DNA from: Algibacter_G agarivorans
Lineage (GTDB): Bacteria > Bacteroidota > Bacteroidia > Flavobacteriales > Flavobacteriaceae
DNA: 64,000 nt
NCBI RefSeq assembly: GCF_039543245.1
Contig: NZ_BAABJJ010000011.1
Coordinates: forward strand, 148,938-212,937
Direction of reading: 5' to 3'
Notes under the pieces: generated by a model
Told to the model about the DNA's origin: nothing
Database searches by the model: none
Seen by the model: only the letters and a program-made list of their open reading frames with translations
Translations under genes and position numbers: made by a program
In this document: one piece after another, positions 34,744 through 44,016 of the stretch
How the letters are laid out: every line of letters begins with the position of its first letter
Numbering within the stretch: position 1 is the first letter of the stretch

Positions 34744-35040
34744 ATGGCAATTAAAAAGCAATTTTTAAAAAGTAAACCAGTTTGTAAAGTAACTTTTTCT
34801 TTACCTGCTGAAGACGCAAAAAAAGTTTCTGTTGTTGGGTCTTTCAACGATTGGAATGCTAAAAAAGCACCGCTTAAAAAATTAAAGAACGGAACATTTA
34901 AAGGGACTCTTGATTTAGAATCAGGGAGCTCTTATGAGTTTAAATATGTTGTTGACGGTGTTTATGTTAATGACGATGCTGCTGATGCGTACGCATGGAA
35001 TGATTTTGCAGGTGCGGAAAACGGTATTATAAACCTATAA
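34744..35040 (+). CDS. Stand-alone CBM48/AMPK-type glycogen-binding domain protein
   Basis: 98 residues, essentially one E-set domain: VCKVTFSLPAEDAKKVSVVG, SFNDWNAKKAPLKKLKNGTF and YEFKYVVDGVYVNDDAAD. The same domain precedes catalytic domains in isoamylase and branching enzyme and forms the glycogen-binding part of AMPK. Here there is no catalytic domain, no signal peptide. It may bind glycogen or help assemble an enzyme; no glycogen gene is nearby. Confidence 0.85.
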   Translation: MAIKKQFLKSKPVCKVTFSLPAEDAKKVSVVGSFNDWNAKKAPLKKLKNGTFKGTLDLESGSSYEFKYVVDGVYVNDDAADAYAWNDFAGAENGIINL

Positions 35041-35067
35041 TTACTGTAGCTCTAAAAGTTTAAGAGG

Positions 35068-35100
35068 TCGTCTAAAAATTACTTTTTAGACGATTTTTTT
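35068..35100 (+). terminator. Hairpin and T tract at IS left end, after the CBM48 gene
   Basis: Stem TCGTCTAAAAA (35068-35078) / TTTTTAGACGA (35083-35093), then T residues to about 35100. Confidence 0.7.
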
Positions 35101-35173
35101 TGATTATTTTCAAGTTTAGTTTTGATTACAAGGATTTTCTTTAAAAAAGCAATTTTAAAATAACTAAAGTGGC

Positions 35174-36540
35174 TTAGATACCTAAACTATACCTTTTAAG
35201 GTTGTGAGCCATTGCAATAAGTCCTATTTCAATATTTACCTTTTCGATTCCTCTTAGCATGAAGCGTTTAAAGTTCATGTTTTGCTTTATATTTCCAAAA
35301 ACAGCTTCTATGTCCCAACAGCGTTGTTTTCTTTTAGCGATGCCTTGTTCGCTGGTCAGCAGTGTTCTGGCTTTAGACTTTAATCGTGTCAGGTTGTAAT
35401 TGTGTTCTATTATACGGTTGCCTTTATATTTGTGACAGAGACTTCTAAGGGGATAACCCTTACAGTTTTATGCTTGTTATCTGTGGAGTTCTTGCTCAAA
35501 ACCATTTTTGGTTTTCTTCGCTTCCATAACCTGCATCTGCTGTGAGTGTTTCTGGTTTTTCATCGTAGTTTTCTATATGATCTTCTACATGGTCTATTAA
35601 TAATGGTGGTGTCTGCGCTGGTTTGCCCTGTTGTGTAATTGGTAAGATATTGATTGTTGGTAGAAGCTTGAACATTATAGGTAGCTTAGAGTTGCCCGTT
35701 TTGCATGTGGTTGTCCTTCATACGCATAAAGGTGGCGTCTTTGTCGGTCTTGCTATAACTGTTCCTTTCTTTTAAAATGGCATCTTGTTTTTCATACTTG
35801 GCCATATTGACAGACCAGTTTTTCTTGGCGTAATTCAGTTTTTGCTTAATTTTATTATCAATATCCTTACCTTTCAAGGCATTATTGATCTGAGCAATGT
35901 CAGCTTCAACTTTATCGGTTTCAATAGCTTCAAAGTCTGGTGTGTTTGGTGTGTTTGGGGTGTGTTGTTCTTCTTTATAAACCTTTTCCACATAAGACCA
36001 CAGTGCTTTTAGCTATTTTTTGATACGCGCTTTACTGGTCTTTATGCTCTTGCCCCATACAAAGGTATAACGATTGGCATTGGCTTCTATCTTGGTGCCA
36101 TTTACAAAAATGTCCTTTAAACTGATAAGACCTTGTTCTACCAAAAGCAGCATCACCTGATGATATATTTTCTTTAAATGACCTTGTAGGTGTTTACCTC
36201 TAAAATCATTTAAAGTATTGTGGTCTGGTTTGCTTTGTCCACTGAGCCACATAAAATGAATGTTCTCATGTATAGCTTGTTCTATTTTTCGTGAAGAATA
36301 TAATTTACGTAAATAGGTATATATTATAACCTTGAGCAACATGCGCGGATGGTAACTTGATGTACCGCCTCCTTTGTGACTTTGCTCTAAAGCACTAATA
36401 TCAACATGGTCTATAATCGTGTTTACAATACGAACGGTATGATTAACTGGGACCAGATCATCATAGCTTGCCGGTAAAAGACTTAACTGATCTTGGTCAT
36501 AGGTCTTGAAAACTACTTTTCTGCTTATTCTTAAAGTTAA
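35174..36540 (-). pseudogene. IS1182-family transposase, broken
   Basis: The N-terminal part reads without an ATG from RKVVFKTYDQDQLSLLPASY through DISALEQSHKGGGTSSYHPR to the DUF772 region YSSRKIEQAIHENIHFMWLS, then hits TAG at 36013-36015 where CAG (Gln) is expected (KARIKK*LKALWSYVEK). The same frame goes on to KDATFMRMKDNHMQNGQL and a second stop TAA at 35686. After a frameshift DHVEDHIENYDEKPETLTAD appears, and the C-terminal QRCWDIEAVFGNIKQNMNFK to YSLGI ends in a third frame at 35174. At least three lesions and a lost start codon: not functional. Confidence 0.85.
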
Positions 36541-36598
36541 TCAATAACTCAAAAATTTGCAAAAAAAAGACTGCCTTTTCAGACAGCCTCTTTAGTTT

Positions 36599-39500
36599 CT
36601 AATTAGTAACCTGTTTTTTGTATAACAAATCTGCGCCAATTGTGCCGACTAAGCGCTTCAAATAATCAGGAGATTTAACAATATTGTATAATTTTTTAGT
36701 AGCATTTAAACGTTCATTTATTCGCAAATCATCTACTAAAATTTCATTGTGCGGATTTTTAATAAATGATTCTAAATAGTCTATTTGAGTACCATAATAT
36801 TTAATGTCCTTTTCTTGTTTTAATGCTAACCTTTTTTTGTACCAATCTGAACTTAGTACATAGCTTCTGTTAAAATACTTTCTTAATTCCGGATCGCTAA
36901 TGCTTTTGCCTTCGTAATTTCCATAAGCCATAATGTTCAATAGAATTTTTAAAGGTGGAATAGCGGCTTCAATACTACCGTCTTCAAAATAGTTTAATGC
37001 TACTTTTTGCTGTGCTTCAGTAATGTTTTTAATACCATCTGCAAAATCTTCTAAATTTTGCAACTCTGGTTTTAGCATACGCTCACTAAAGACAGCGGTA
37101 GGTTCATCAAACAATCTGTTTAAGCATAATAAAGAGAATTTTTTGGTAATTCTATATCCTAAACGGCTAGCGAATATTTTTTCACCGTTATGTTCGAAAT
37201 CTTCAAGCTTTTCTAAAGATCCATTTGTAATCAAATTATTAGGATCTCTATCTTCAGGTGCCATTCTTGCCCAAATCTCTGGGATTAATAAACTAACATC
37301 ATGGTCTATTTTGTTTTCAGCACCAACATAGCCTGCTGCGGTACTAAATCCGTTAGATTCTGTTAAGATATGAGACAATAAAGCATTATTTAAATCTGTT
37401 GTTGGTGTCAACATATTAAACGGGGCTTTAGTTAGTGCTCCTTCAGATCCTGCTCCTGTAGTTGATGGCGATTTACCCGTTAAACTACAAATAAAGTCCA
37501 TAAATAATTCTGGAGTTTCCTGATAATGGATTGGACTGTATACTGCTAATGGTCTAATACCAGCTTTTCTGTCTGCTGGGTTATTTCTTCTACCAGGTAA
37601 AACAGCATTTACAACATGAATTACAGGGTCTTCAGGCTTAATTCTTCGGCATAAACGCACACCTATATCCGAGATATAAGTAGCTTCAGTTTCGTTGTAA
37701 AATTTATTTGGTTCTAAATAACGAGGGTTTTTAGTTGGCTCACCATCTACAATTCTAGGGTGAGAAGGTAAAACAAACTGTACATCTTCATCATCAGAAT
37801 CAATAATTTCCTTTATAAAATCTTTAACGGGTTGGGTGTACTTGTCATAACTTATAGTGTCTTCATATATGGCAATAGCATCCTTTTTAGTTAACATTTC
37901 GTAATTTGTTAAGAATCTGCCATCTGAGATTATGTCCAATTCTGCAAGCTTATCATAACCTCTAACAATAGCTTCATCTGGTCTTTGGAATAAATGAGCT
38001 TCACAGTTTGTTAAAACTTTTACACTTTGGTTAGTATATTCTGGGTTTAAATTTTTAAAACGTTCTTTCGGAAGTGTAATCGATGCTGTAATATCATCTT
38101 CCGTTTGAATCTTTTCACATGCTGAAAAGTCAGAACGCAATTTATTAAGCATCCAGTAGCCTTCTTCATTAAATCCGATACGAACATAACTACCTACTAC
38201 AGGTGTATGGTCATATCTCAAAGAAGTACCTTTAGCGCCATTGATAAATTCTACAGACATCATGTCTTTCCAGTTAAGGTTGGCTCCATGTGCTTGTCTG
38301 AATAAACGCTTTACAAATAATACTAAAGAACGAATATGAACAGGAATATTGTTTAAAAACTCATTGAATTCATCTGAGTTTTCGTCATTAGGCGTTAGCA
38401 ATTTCACAACAGATCCTAAGGTCCTTTTTTCACTTAAGAACGATCTTGATATGGGTCTATTAGGATCTTTCGTTTTCCATCTGGTTGAGTAATTAAACTC
38501 AATTATTTCATCAGCTTTCTTAAAATCTTCGTCAATGTTATGAATGTTAAATGGGCTATATGTAATAGCATTTTGCATAGATTTAGAAATCTCTGATTTA
38601 CCTCCACCAGAAACCGTACAAGGCTTATGGCAAAAAACACCTTCAGGATAAGTTTCTACAATACGCCATAAATTGACAGACTTGTGTTTTTCTAACCTTA
38701 ATTTATTTCCAGAAGGATGTATATAGGTTTTAAAAGGTGATAGAGTTAGTTTTTGTTCTTTGCCTTTGTAATTCCAAGTTATACTATTAGTAGCGGTATT
38801 AAAATAAGACGATTCTGGTATATAAACTAAATTAGGATAATTTTTGTCAATCGCATAATTTTCGGGTTTAACCTCAATTCTGTCTGCTATTAAGGTTTTA
38901 ACGTCTTCAAAAGTATGATTTAATCCATAATATATAGAATAATCATCGCAATTTACGGTATTCCCCATAACACGTCTAGCATAGGCAATAGCACCACCCG
39001 CATGTTCTTCTTCTGCTAGGCCAAAAAGATTTGCTGAATAACTTATTTGAGTTTTTATTTCTTTTTTCGAATACCCATAATAGTTGTCAGCAATTAGTGT
39101 GATTACAACACCTCTTTCATCTCTACAAGTAATTTTAAATGCACCGCCTTCATTATAAAGTTCATTTTCATCTTTCCAGCACATACCATCTTTTTTCTGA
39201 CGGTCTGTAGCGTCCTTATAATGAGGAAGACCCACGTCTTTCTTTTTAAGCGTTAATAACTGTGGCGCAAGAATAATACATCCTGTATGGCCTGTCCAAT
39301 GTACTGGGTCTAATGCAGCATCATTATGAGCTAAATTAGGGTCACCTGCATTTCCAAAAATAGATTCAACAAAATCTAAATTACTTACTAAAGAGCCAGG
39401 GGCAAAAAAGCGAACTTCCAATGATTTTTTTGAAATAACACCTTTCACTTCTGGGCATACAGTAGGTCTTAAAAGCATTGAAACCATGGTTTTAGCCTGC

Positions 39501-40069
39501 TCTTCTTGATTTGATGTAAACGGAAGCGTTTTTAATTCATCAGAAGGGTTGAAAGCTGCATGTAAAAAGTGAGCTAATACGACTCTAGGAACTTCTTTTT
39601 TATCTAAAGGAACGGGTAATGGCCCTTCAACAATATGAAAGGTGCCTTTGGTTGTTCTTTTGTCGTGTAAAGGGTTGTTTAAAACACCTTGTTTAAGACG
39701 GTTAGATGTTACTAAATCACTTTTAAAGGACGTGCCATCTGGTGGTAAACTCGCTTCTCTCGCTTGTCCTTTTTTTGAAAGAATTAATGTGTTATTTTGA
39801 ATATTATACGATTTATCGATACTTACATCTTTTAAATAATCGTCTATAAAATTTTGGATTCTTGAGTCTGCTGGAGCTAGGTGATTTGCTAAAAGCCTTG
39901 ATTTTTCTCTAAGACTCATTATTAATGGTCTCGTTGTTTTTTCAAACTCAGGGTCGCAAAATTTTTCTTTGCTATCCTCTTTGTCTTTAAAAACAGGTTG
40001 TCCTATTGCTGCTAAGCGTAAATTAATAAATTGAACTATGTCTTTTCTTGATTCTTTCATAATGTTCAC
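36599..40069 (-). CDS. Probable PPi-type phosphoenolpyruvate carboxykinase
   Basis: 1156 residues (about 130 kDa). I recognise it as belonging to the large, PPi-dependent PEP carboxykinase family (EC 4.1.1.38) known from Propionibacterium and Entamoeba, which interconverts oxaloacetate plus PPi with PEP, phosphate and CO2. Seen: LAHNDAALDPVHWTGHTGCI, NTVNCDDYSIYYGLNHTFED, a phosphate-loop-like CTVSGGGKSEISKSM near 490 and VVNAVLPGRRNNPADRKAGI. No signal peptide. The assignment rests on size and recalled motifs, not a search. A CRP/FNR-like dyad stands at its promoter. Alternative: an uncharacterised paralogue with another role. Confidence 0.62.
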   Translation of the reverse strand: MNIMKESRKDIVQFINLRLAAIGQPVFKDKEDSKEKFCDPEFEKTTRPLIMSLREKSRLLANHLAPADSRIQNFIDDYLKDVSIDKSYNIQNNTLILSKKGQAREASLPPDGTSFKSDLVTSNRLKQGVLNNPLHDKRTTKGTFHIVEGPLPVPLDKKEVPRVVLAHFLHAAFNPSDELKTLPFTSNQEEQAKTMVSMLLRPTVCPEVKGVISKKSLEVRFFAPGSLVSNLDFVESIFGNAGDPNLAHNDAALDPVHWTGHTGCIILAPQLLTLKKKDVGLPHYKDATDRQKKDGMCWKDENELYNEGGAFKITCRDERGVVITLIADNYYGYSKKEIKTQISYSANLFGLAEEEHAGGAIAYARRVMGNTVNCDDYSIYYGLNHTFEDVKTLIADRIEVKPENYAIDKNYPNLVYIPESSYFNTATNSITWNYKGKEQKLTLSPFKTYIHPSGNKLRLEKHKSVNLWRIVETYPEGVFCHKPCTVSGGGKSEISKSMQNAITYSPFNIHNIDEDFKKADEIIEFNYSTRWKTKDPNRPISRSFLSEKRTLGSVVKLLTPNDENSDEFNEFLNNIPVHIRSLVLFVKRLFRQAHGANLNWKDMMSVEFINGAKGTSLRYDHTPVVGSYVRIGFNEEGYWMLNKLRSDFSACEKIQTEDDITASITLPKERFKNLNPEYTNQSVKVLTNCEAHLFQRPDEAIVRGYDKLAELDIISDGRFLTNYEMLTKKDAIAIYEDTISYDKYTQPVKDFIKEIIDSDDEDVQFVLPSHPRIVDGEPTKNPRYLEPNKFYNETEATYISDIGVRLCRRIKPEDPVIHVVNAVLPGRRNNPADRKAGIRPLAVYSPIHYQETPELFMDFICSLTGKSPSTTGAGSEGALTKAPFNMLTPTTDLNNALLSHILTESNGFSTAAGYVGAENKIDHDVSLLIPEIWARMAPEDRDPNNLITNGSLEKLEDFEHNGEKIFASRLGYRITKKFSLLCLNRLFDEPTAVFSERMLKPELQNLEDFADGIKNITEAQQKVALNYFEDGSIEAAIPPLKILLNIMAYGNYEGKSISDPELRKYFNRSYVLSSDWYKKRLALKQEKDIKYYGTQIDYLESFIKNPHNEILVDDLRINERLNATKKLYNIVKSPDYLKRLVGTIGADLLYKKQVTN

Positions 40070-40094
40070 TGATATTATATAATAATTTCTGAAG

Positions 40095-40138
40095 CAAAAC
40101 TATAGCTTGAACTTCATAAAAAACATGTCAAAAGTCAT
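40095..40138 (-). promoter_or_regulatory. CRP/FNR-like dyad plus -7 element for the PPi-PEPCK gene
   Basis: On the minus strand the dyad ATGACTTTTGACAT (40125-40138) is followed by TAGTTTTG (40095-40102), 29.5 bases from centre to the first T, as at 4444-4487. Extended arms ACATG/CATGT strengthen it. The gene begins 26 bases below the -7 element. Confidence 0.6.
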
Positions 40139-40207
40139 GTTATCTGTATATTTCTGCTATAACGATATAGTTAAAAAAGATGATTTTAACATAAGACGCT
40201 AACGGTT

Positions 40208-41386
40208 TTATTTAAAAGCATTCAATCCTGTAATATCCAAACCAGTTATCAGTAAATGGATATCATGAGTGCCTTCATAGGTAATGACGCTTTCCAAATT
40301 CATTGAATGGCGCATAATAGAGTATTCGCCAGTAATGCCCATGCCACCAAGCATTTGCCTGGCTTCTCGAGCTATATTAATAGCCATATCCACATTATTG
40401 CGTTTTGCCATAGATATTTGTGCGGATGATGCTTTACCATCATTTCGTAAAACACCCAAGCGCCATGTTAGCAATTGTGCCTTGGTAATTTCAGTAATCA
40501 TTTCCGCTAGTTTCTTTTGTTGTAACTGAAATTGACCAATAGGTTTTCCAAACTGTATCCGTTCTTTGCTATAGCGTAAAGCCGTATCGTAACAATCCAT
40601 AGCGGCACCTATAGCGCCCCAAGCAATTCCATAGCGAGCAGAGTCTAAGCATCCAAGGGGTGCGCCTAAACCAGATTTGTTAGGTAGTAGGTTTTCTTTT
40701 GGCACTTTAACATTATCAAAAATAAGTTCGCCAGTAGCCGAAGCACGAAGCGACCATTTGTTATGTGTTTCAGGTGTTGTAAAGCCTTCCATGCCACGCT
40801 CTACAATCAATCCATGGATACGTCCCCTTTCATCTTTAGCCCAAACTATCGCCACCTGTGCAAATGGCGCATTGCTTATCCACATTTTAGCACCGTTTAG
40901 CAAATAGTGGTCACCTTTATCCTTAAAATTAGTAACCATGCCACTTGGGTTGCTACCGTGGTCTGGTTCGGTTAAACCAAAACAACCAATCCATTCACCG
41001 CTTGCTAATTTTGGCAAATATTTTTGACGTTGTGCTTCGTTTCCATATTTCCAAATGGGATACATAACTAATGATGATTGTACTGAAGCAGTAGAGCGTA
41101 TACCTGAATCACCACGTTCAATTTCTTGCATGATTAAACCATAAGAAATTTGATCTAAGCCTGCACCACCATATTCCATAGGGATATAAGGGCCAAAAGC
41201 CCCAATTTCTGCCAATCCATTAATAATTTGAGTTGGGAATTCTGCTTTTTGGGCATATTCTTCTATAATAGGAGAAACTTCTCGTTTTACCCATTCGCGT
41301 GCTGCATCTCGTACTAATTTATGTTCATCGGTAAGTAGCTCATCTAAGTTATAATAATCTGGAGCTTCGAATAAGTCAGGTTTCAT
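40208..41386 (-). CDS. gcdH: Glutaryl-CoA dehydrogenase-like acyl-CoA dehydrogenase
   Basis: 392 residues. FAD enzyme that oxidises and decarboxylates glutaryl-CoA to crotonyl-CoA in lysine and tryptophan breakdown. Seen: RSTASVQSSLVMYPIWKYGN, WIGCFGLTEPDHGSNPSGM, the arginine region WSLRASATGELIFDNV, DSARYGIAWGAIGAAMDCYD and the catalytic base in VITYEGTHDIHLLITG. The AxxR-S/TVQSS start and the Y-E-G-T-H-D end are typical of the glutaryl branch rather than straight-chain enzymes. A TetR-type palindrome sits at the promoter. Confidence 0.88.
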   Translation of the reverse strand: MKPDLFEAPDYYNLDELLTDEHKLVRDAAREWVKREVSPIIEEYAQKAEFPTQIINGLAEIGAFGPYIPMEYGGAGLDQISYGLIMQEIERGDSGIRSTASVQSSLVMYPIWKYGNEAQRQKYLPKLASGEWIGCFGLTEPDHGSNPSGMVTNFKDKGDHYLLNGAKMWISNAPFAQVAIVWAKDERGRIHGLIVERGMEGFTTPETHNKWSLRASATGELIFDNVKVPKENLLPNKSGLGAPLGCLDSARYGIAWGAIGAAMDCYDTALRYSKERIQFGKPIGQFQLQQKKLAEMITEITKAQLLTWRLGVLRNDGKASSAQISMAKRNNVDMAINIAREARQMLGGMGITGEYSIMRHSMNLESVITYEGTHDIHLLITGLDITGLNAFK

Positions 41387-41484
41387 ATAGATTAGATTTT
41401 GATATGTTTTACAGTAAAATTAGTAATAAAAACATTGTTTTTTTAATAATTCAACATTTTAATTGTTCAAATTTAATTAAACCA

Positions 41485-41499
41485 ACTGAATCATTCAGT
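41485..41499 (-). promoter_or_regulatory. 15-base palindromic operator upstream of gcdH
   Basis: ACTGAATCATTCAGT is a perfect palindrome around one base. It lies 10 bases above a minus-strand -7 element TAAATTTG (41468-41475), where a repressor would block the -33 region. The sequence resembles TetR/FadR-type operators of fatty-acid and acyl-CoA genes. Confidence 0.55.
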
Positions 41500-41515
41500 A
41501 TTTTGTAGGATAAAT

Positions 41516-42604
41516 TTATCGATTTAGAAATCGTGCAAGCAGGCTATGAAAATGATGAACGCCTTGTTCTCGGGTTGGAGAATATCGACCAGATTTATAG
41601 AATGACGAATTAACGCCTTTTTGAACATTTTCCACAATGGCTTCGTCTTCTTTTTCTACCTTGTCCAAACCACTACCTGCGCCTTGTTCTAATTTAGTGG
41701 CATCAAGCACATAGGATATAAATGAGACTTTAGTTTTATTGAGTGCTAGTGGTTGAACAATATTTAGTGATAAACCCCAAGGATAAAAATTAAACATTAT
41801 ATTTGGGAATACCCAATAATAATAAGCTGCAACATTTTTGCCGTAATCTATATGGTTTTTTGGTAAATTAAAAGTATGGGTTGATTCGTCTGAGTATCCA
41901 ATTTGGAGGTTGCAATATTGGTAAATTTCTGTTTTGTAACTACTATAGTCTAATACAGCATCCAAATCGTTGTGCACAAATGGCACATGAAATCCTTCTA
42001 AGTAATTATCACAATATAAGGCCCAATGCGCGTTCACAATAAAGTCTTTTTTTAAAGTTTTTGATATTTCAAATTTATCAAATGGAAGAAACCCGATGCG
42101 TTCATTCATTTTATCAATGACTTGTTGAAAATTGAACACTGGATTTAAACCAACAAATAATAAACACCCCCATTTTATTAAAGGAAATTCAAATAAATTA
42201 TCACATGGTTTTGGAAAATTAAGGGCCTCTTTAAACTCCGGCATAAATTCAAATTCACCTTTAAGGTTAAACCTTCTGCCATGATAACCACAAGTGAGTT
42301 TTTTTTGCTTTCCAGATTTTAAGACTACTAAGTTGCCACGGTGTGTGCAAACATTGGATAAACAGTTTATGTCTTGATTTTTATCCTTGGTAAGTAATAA
42401 TGGTTCAGAAAGATAGTTTTCCAATAATGTAAAAGGATGAACAGATTGATTTTCATTTAATAAGCTTTCATCTCCAATAAATTGCCATGATTTTAAAAAT
42501 ACATGTTCTTTTAAAGCTTCAAAAGTACTTTCGTCTCTATAAAAGGTAGCTGGAAGTGTTTCTGCTTTTTTAATGTCCGAATCAATATTGTATTTCTTTG
42601 GCAT
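41516..42604 (-). CDS. Rieske-type aromatic-ring / amine oxygenase alpha subunit
   Basis: 362 residues from the internal start MPKKYNIDSDIKKAETLPAT; the ATG at 42649 would add 15 unrelated residues. Seen: the Rieske [2Fe-2S] ligands in CTHRGNLVVL and LTCGYHGRRF, and the mononuclear iron facial triad region DNYLEGFHVPFVH with His and His. The C-terminal domain is SRPBCC-like. The family uses molecular oxygen, and members act on choline, carnitine, glycine betaine or aromatic acids. Its reductase partner is not here. The divergent APC permease 74 bases away might supply the substrate. Confidence 0.9.
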   Translation of the reverse strand: MPKKYNIDSDIKKAETLPATFYRDESTFEALKEHVFLKSWQFIGDESLLNENQSVHPFTLLENYLSEPLLLTKDKNQDINCLSNVCTHRGNLVVLKSGKQKKLTCGYHGRRFNLKGEFEFMPEFKEALNFPKPCDNLFEFPLIKWGCLLFVGLNPVFNFQQVIDKMNERIGFLPFDKFEISKTLKKDFIVNAHWALYCDNYLEGFHVPFVHNDLDAVLDYSSYKTEIYQYCNLQIGYSDESTHTFNLPKNHIDYGKNVAAYYYWVFPNIMFNFYPWGLSLNIVQPLALNKTKVSFISYVLDATKLEQGAGSGLDKVEKEDEAIVENVQKGVNSSFYKSGRYSPTREQGVHHFHSLLARFLNR

Positions 42605-42678
42605 AACTAATAAAATTGTAAATTGGCTTTTCGTCCCTAATTTACTCAATTAAAATTTGCTGCTTTTAAATTAGCCAA

Positions 42679-43983
42679 ATGAATCAGAAGTCAGAAAAAA
42701 TTGGATTGATAACAACAACGTCATTAGTTGTTGGAAATATGATAGGTGTAGGCATTTTTGTGCTCCCAGCTGCTTTAGCAAAATACGGAAGTATTAGTCT
42801 TTTAGGATGGATTTTTACTGCAATTGGAGCCATAATACTTGCTAAAATATTTAGTAATTTTAGTAAAATAATAGTAAGTAAAAGTGGCGGCCCATATGCC
42901 TATTCTAGAGCAGGATTTGGCGATTTTATTGGGTTTTTAATGGCTTGGGGGTATTGGGTTTCATGTTGGGTTGGCAATGGAGGAATTGCAATTGCAATTG
43001 TGGGTGCCTTAAGTTTCTTTTTCCCGATTTTAGAAACACATTCTCTGTACCAAGTAAGTATTGGTTTAGCATTAATATGGCTTTTCACCTGGGTAAATTC
43101 AAGAGGGATAAAAGAGTCTGGTAGGGTGCAAGTTGTAACAACAGTATTAAAACTATTGCCTTTAGCATTTGTAATTATAGTAGGTTTGTACTTTTTTAAA
43201 TTTGAAAATTTTCCAGCTTTCAACTTAACCAATGAAAGTGATTTTGCTACAATACCTGTGGTTGCAGCTTTAACTTTATATGCCTTTTTAGGTATTGAAT
43301 GCGCTACTATTCCAGCTGCTAATGTTGAAAACCCAGAGGTAACAGTTCCTAAAGCGACAATGATTGGGACAATTTTAACAGCCACAGTTTATATATTAAG
43401 TACCATTATTTTGTTTGGAATATTGCCAATGGAGGTGTTACAAAATTCCGCAGCTCCATTTGCTGAAGCTGCTCAGCTAATTGCTGGGGATTTTGGAGGG
43501 TATTTTGTGGCTATTGGTGTTATAATATCTGGCTTAGGAGTATTAAACGGTTGGGTATTAGTAACTGGGCAATTGCCTATGGCTACAGCTAAGGATAATT
43601 TATTTCCAAAGTTTTTTAAAATGGAAAATAAAAATGGCGCACCAGCAATAGGTTTGGTTGTTGGGAGTTTATTGTCTTCTCTAGTAATGCTTATGAATTT
43701 TACTGAAGGGTTGGTGAATCAGTTTCAAATTATTGTAGAGATTGTTGTATTTGTGGCTTTAATGCCTTATTTCTTTACTGCTGCAGCTTATATTTTGGTA
43801 ATTATTGAGAAAAAGCTTCATGCCGATAGCTGGGTAAAAACACTGGTTTTAGGAAGTTTAGGCATGGCGTTTTCTGTTTGGGCCATTTATGGTACTGGTT
43901 CGGAAACTGTGTTTTATGGGTTTTTATTATTAATGTCTGGGATTCCATTCTATATTTTAATGCAATGGAATAAAAGAAAATAA
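42679..43983 (+). CDS. APC superfamily amino acid/polyamine permease
   Basis: 434 residues, twelve hydrophobic helices, inner membrane. Seen: the helix-1 motif IGLITTTSLVVGNMIGVGIF with GNMIGVGIF, the helix-2 GSISLLGWIFTAIGAIILAK, the helix-6 region ALTLYAFLGIECATIPAANV with the conserved E and the signature VENPEVTVPKATMIGTI. Closest in pattern to AdiC/YjdE-type arginine or lysine exchangers. Substrate not deducible; cotransport direction also not. Divergent from the Rieske oxygenase. Confidence 0.88.
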   Translation: MNQKSEKIGLITTTSLVVGNMIGVGIFVLPAALAKYGSISLLGWIFTAIGAIILAKIFSNFSKIIVSKSGGPYAYSRAGFGDFIGFLMAWGYWVSCWVGNGGIAIAIVGALSFFFPILETHSLYQVSIGLALIWLFTWVNSRGIKESGRVQVVTTVLKLLPLAFVIIVGLYFFKFENFPAFNLTNESDFATIPVVAALTLYAFLGIECATIPAANVENPEVTVPKATMIGTILTATVYILSTIILFGILPMEVLQNSAAPFAEAAQLIAGDFGGYFVAIGVIISGLGVLNGWVLVTGQLPMATAKDNLFPKFFKMENKNGAPAIGLVVGSLLSSLVMLMNFTEGLVNQFQIIVEIVVFVALMPYFFTAAAYILVIIEKKLHADSWVKTLVLGSLGMAFSVWAIYGTGSETVFYGFLLLMSGIPFYILMQWNKRK

Positions 43984-44016
43984 TACCAATTATATTTTGA
44001 CCTTAAAATAGTATAA

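Larger units (their letters stand above)
35062..36594 (-). mobile_element. IS1182-family element, decayed
   Basis: About 1.53 kb. The ends are inverted and related: left AAGAGGTCGTCTAAAAA, right (reverse complement) AAGAGGCTGTCTGAAAA. The left end overlaps a hairpin TCGTCTAAAAA / TTTTTAGACGA with a T tract that also acts as a terminator for the CBM48 gene. The transposase inside is broken. No clear target duplication could be read. The right end is about 5 bases from the stop codon of the next gene, so the insertion is at the very 3' edge of a convergent gene pair. Confidence 0.8.
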
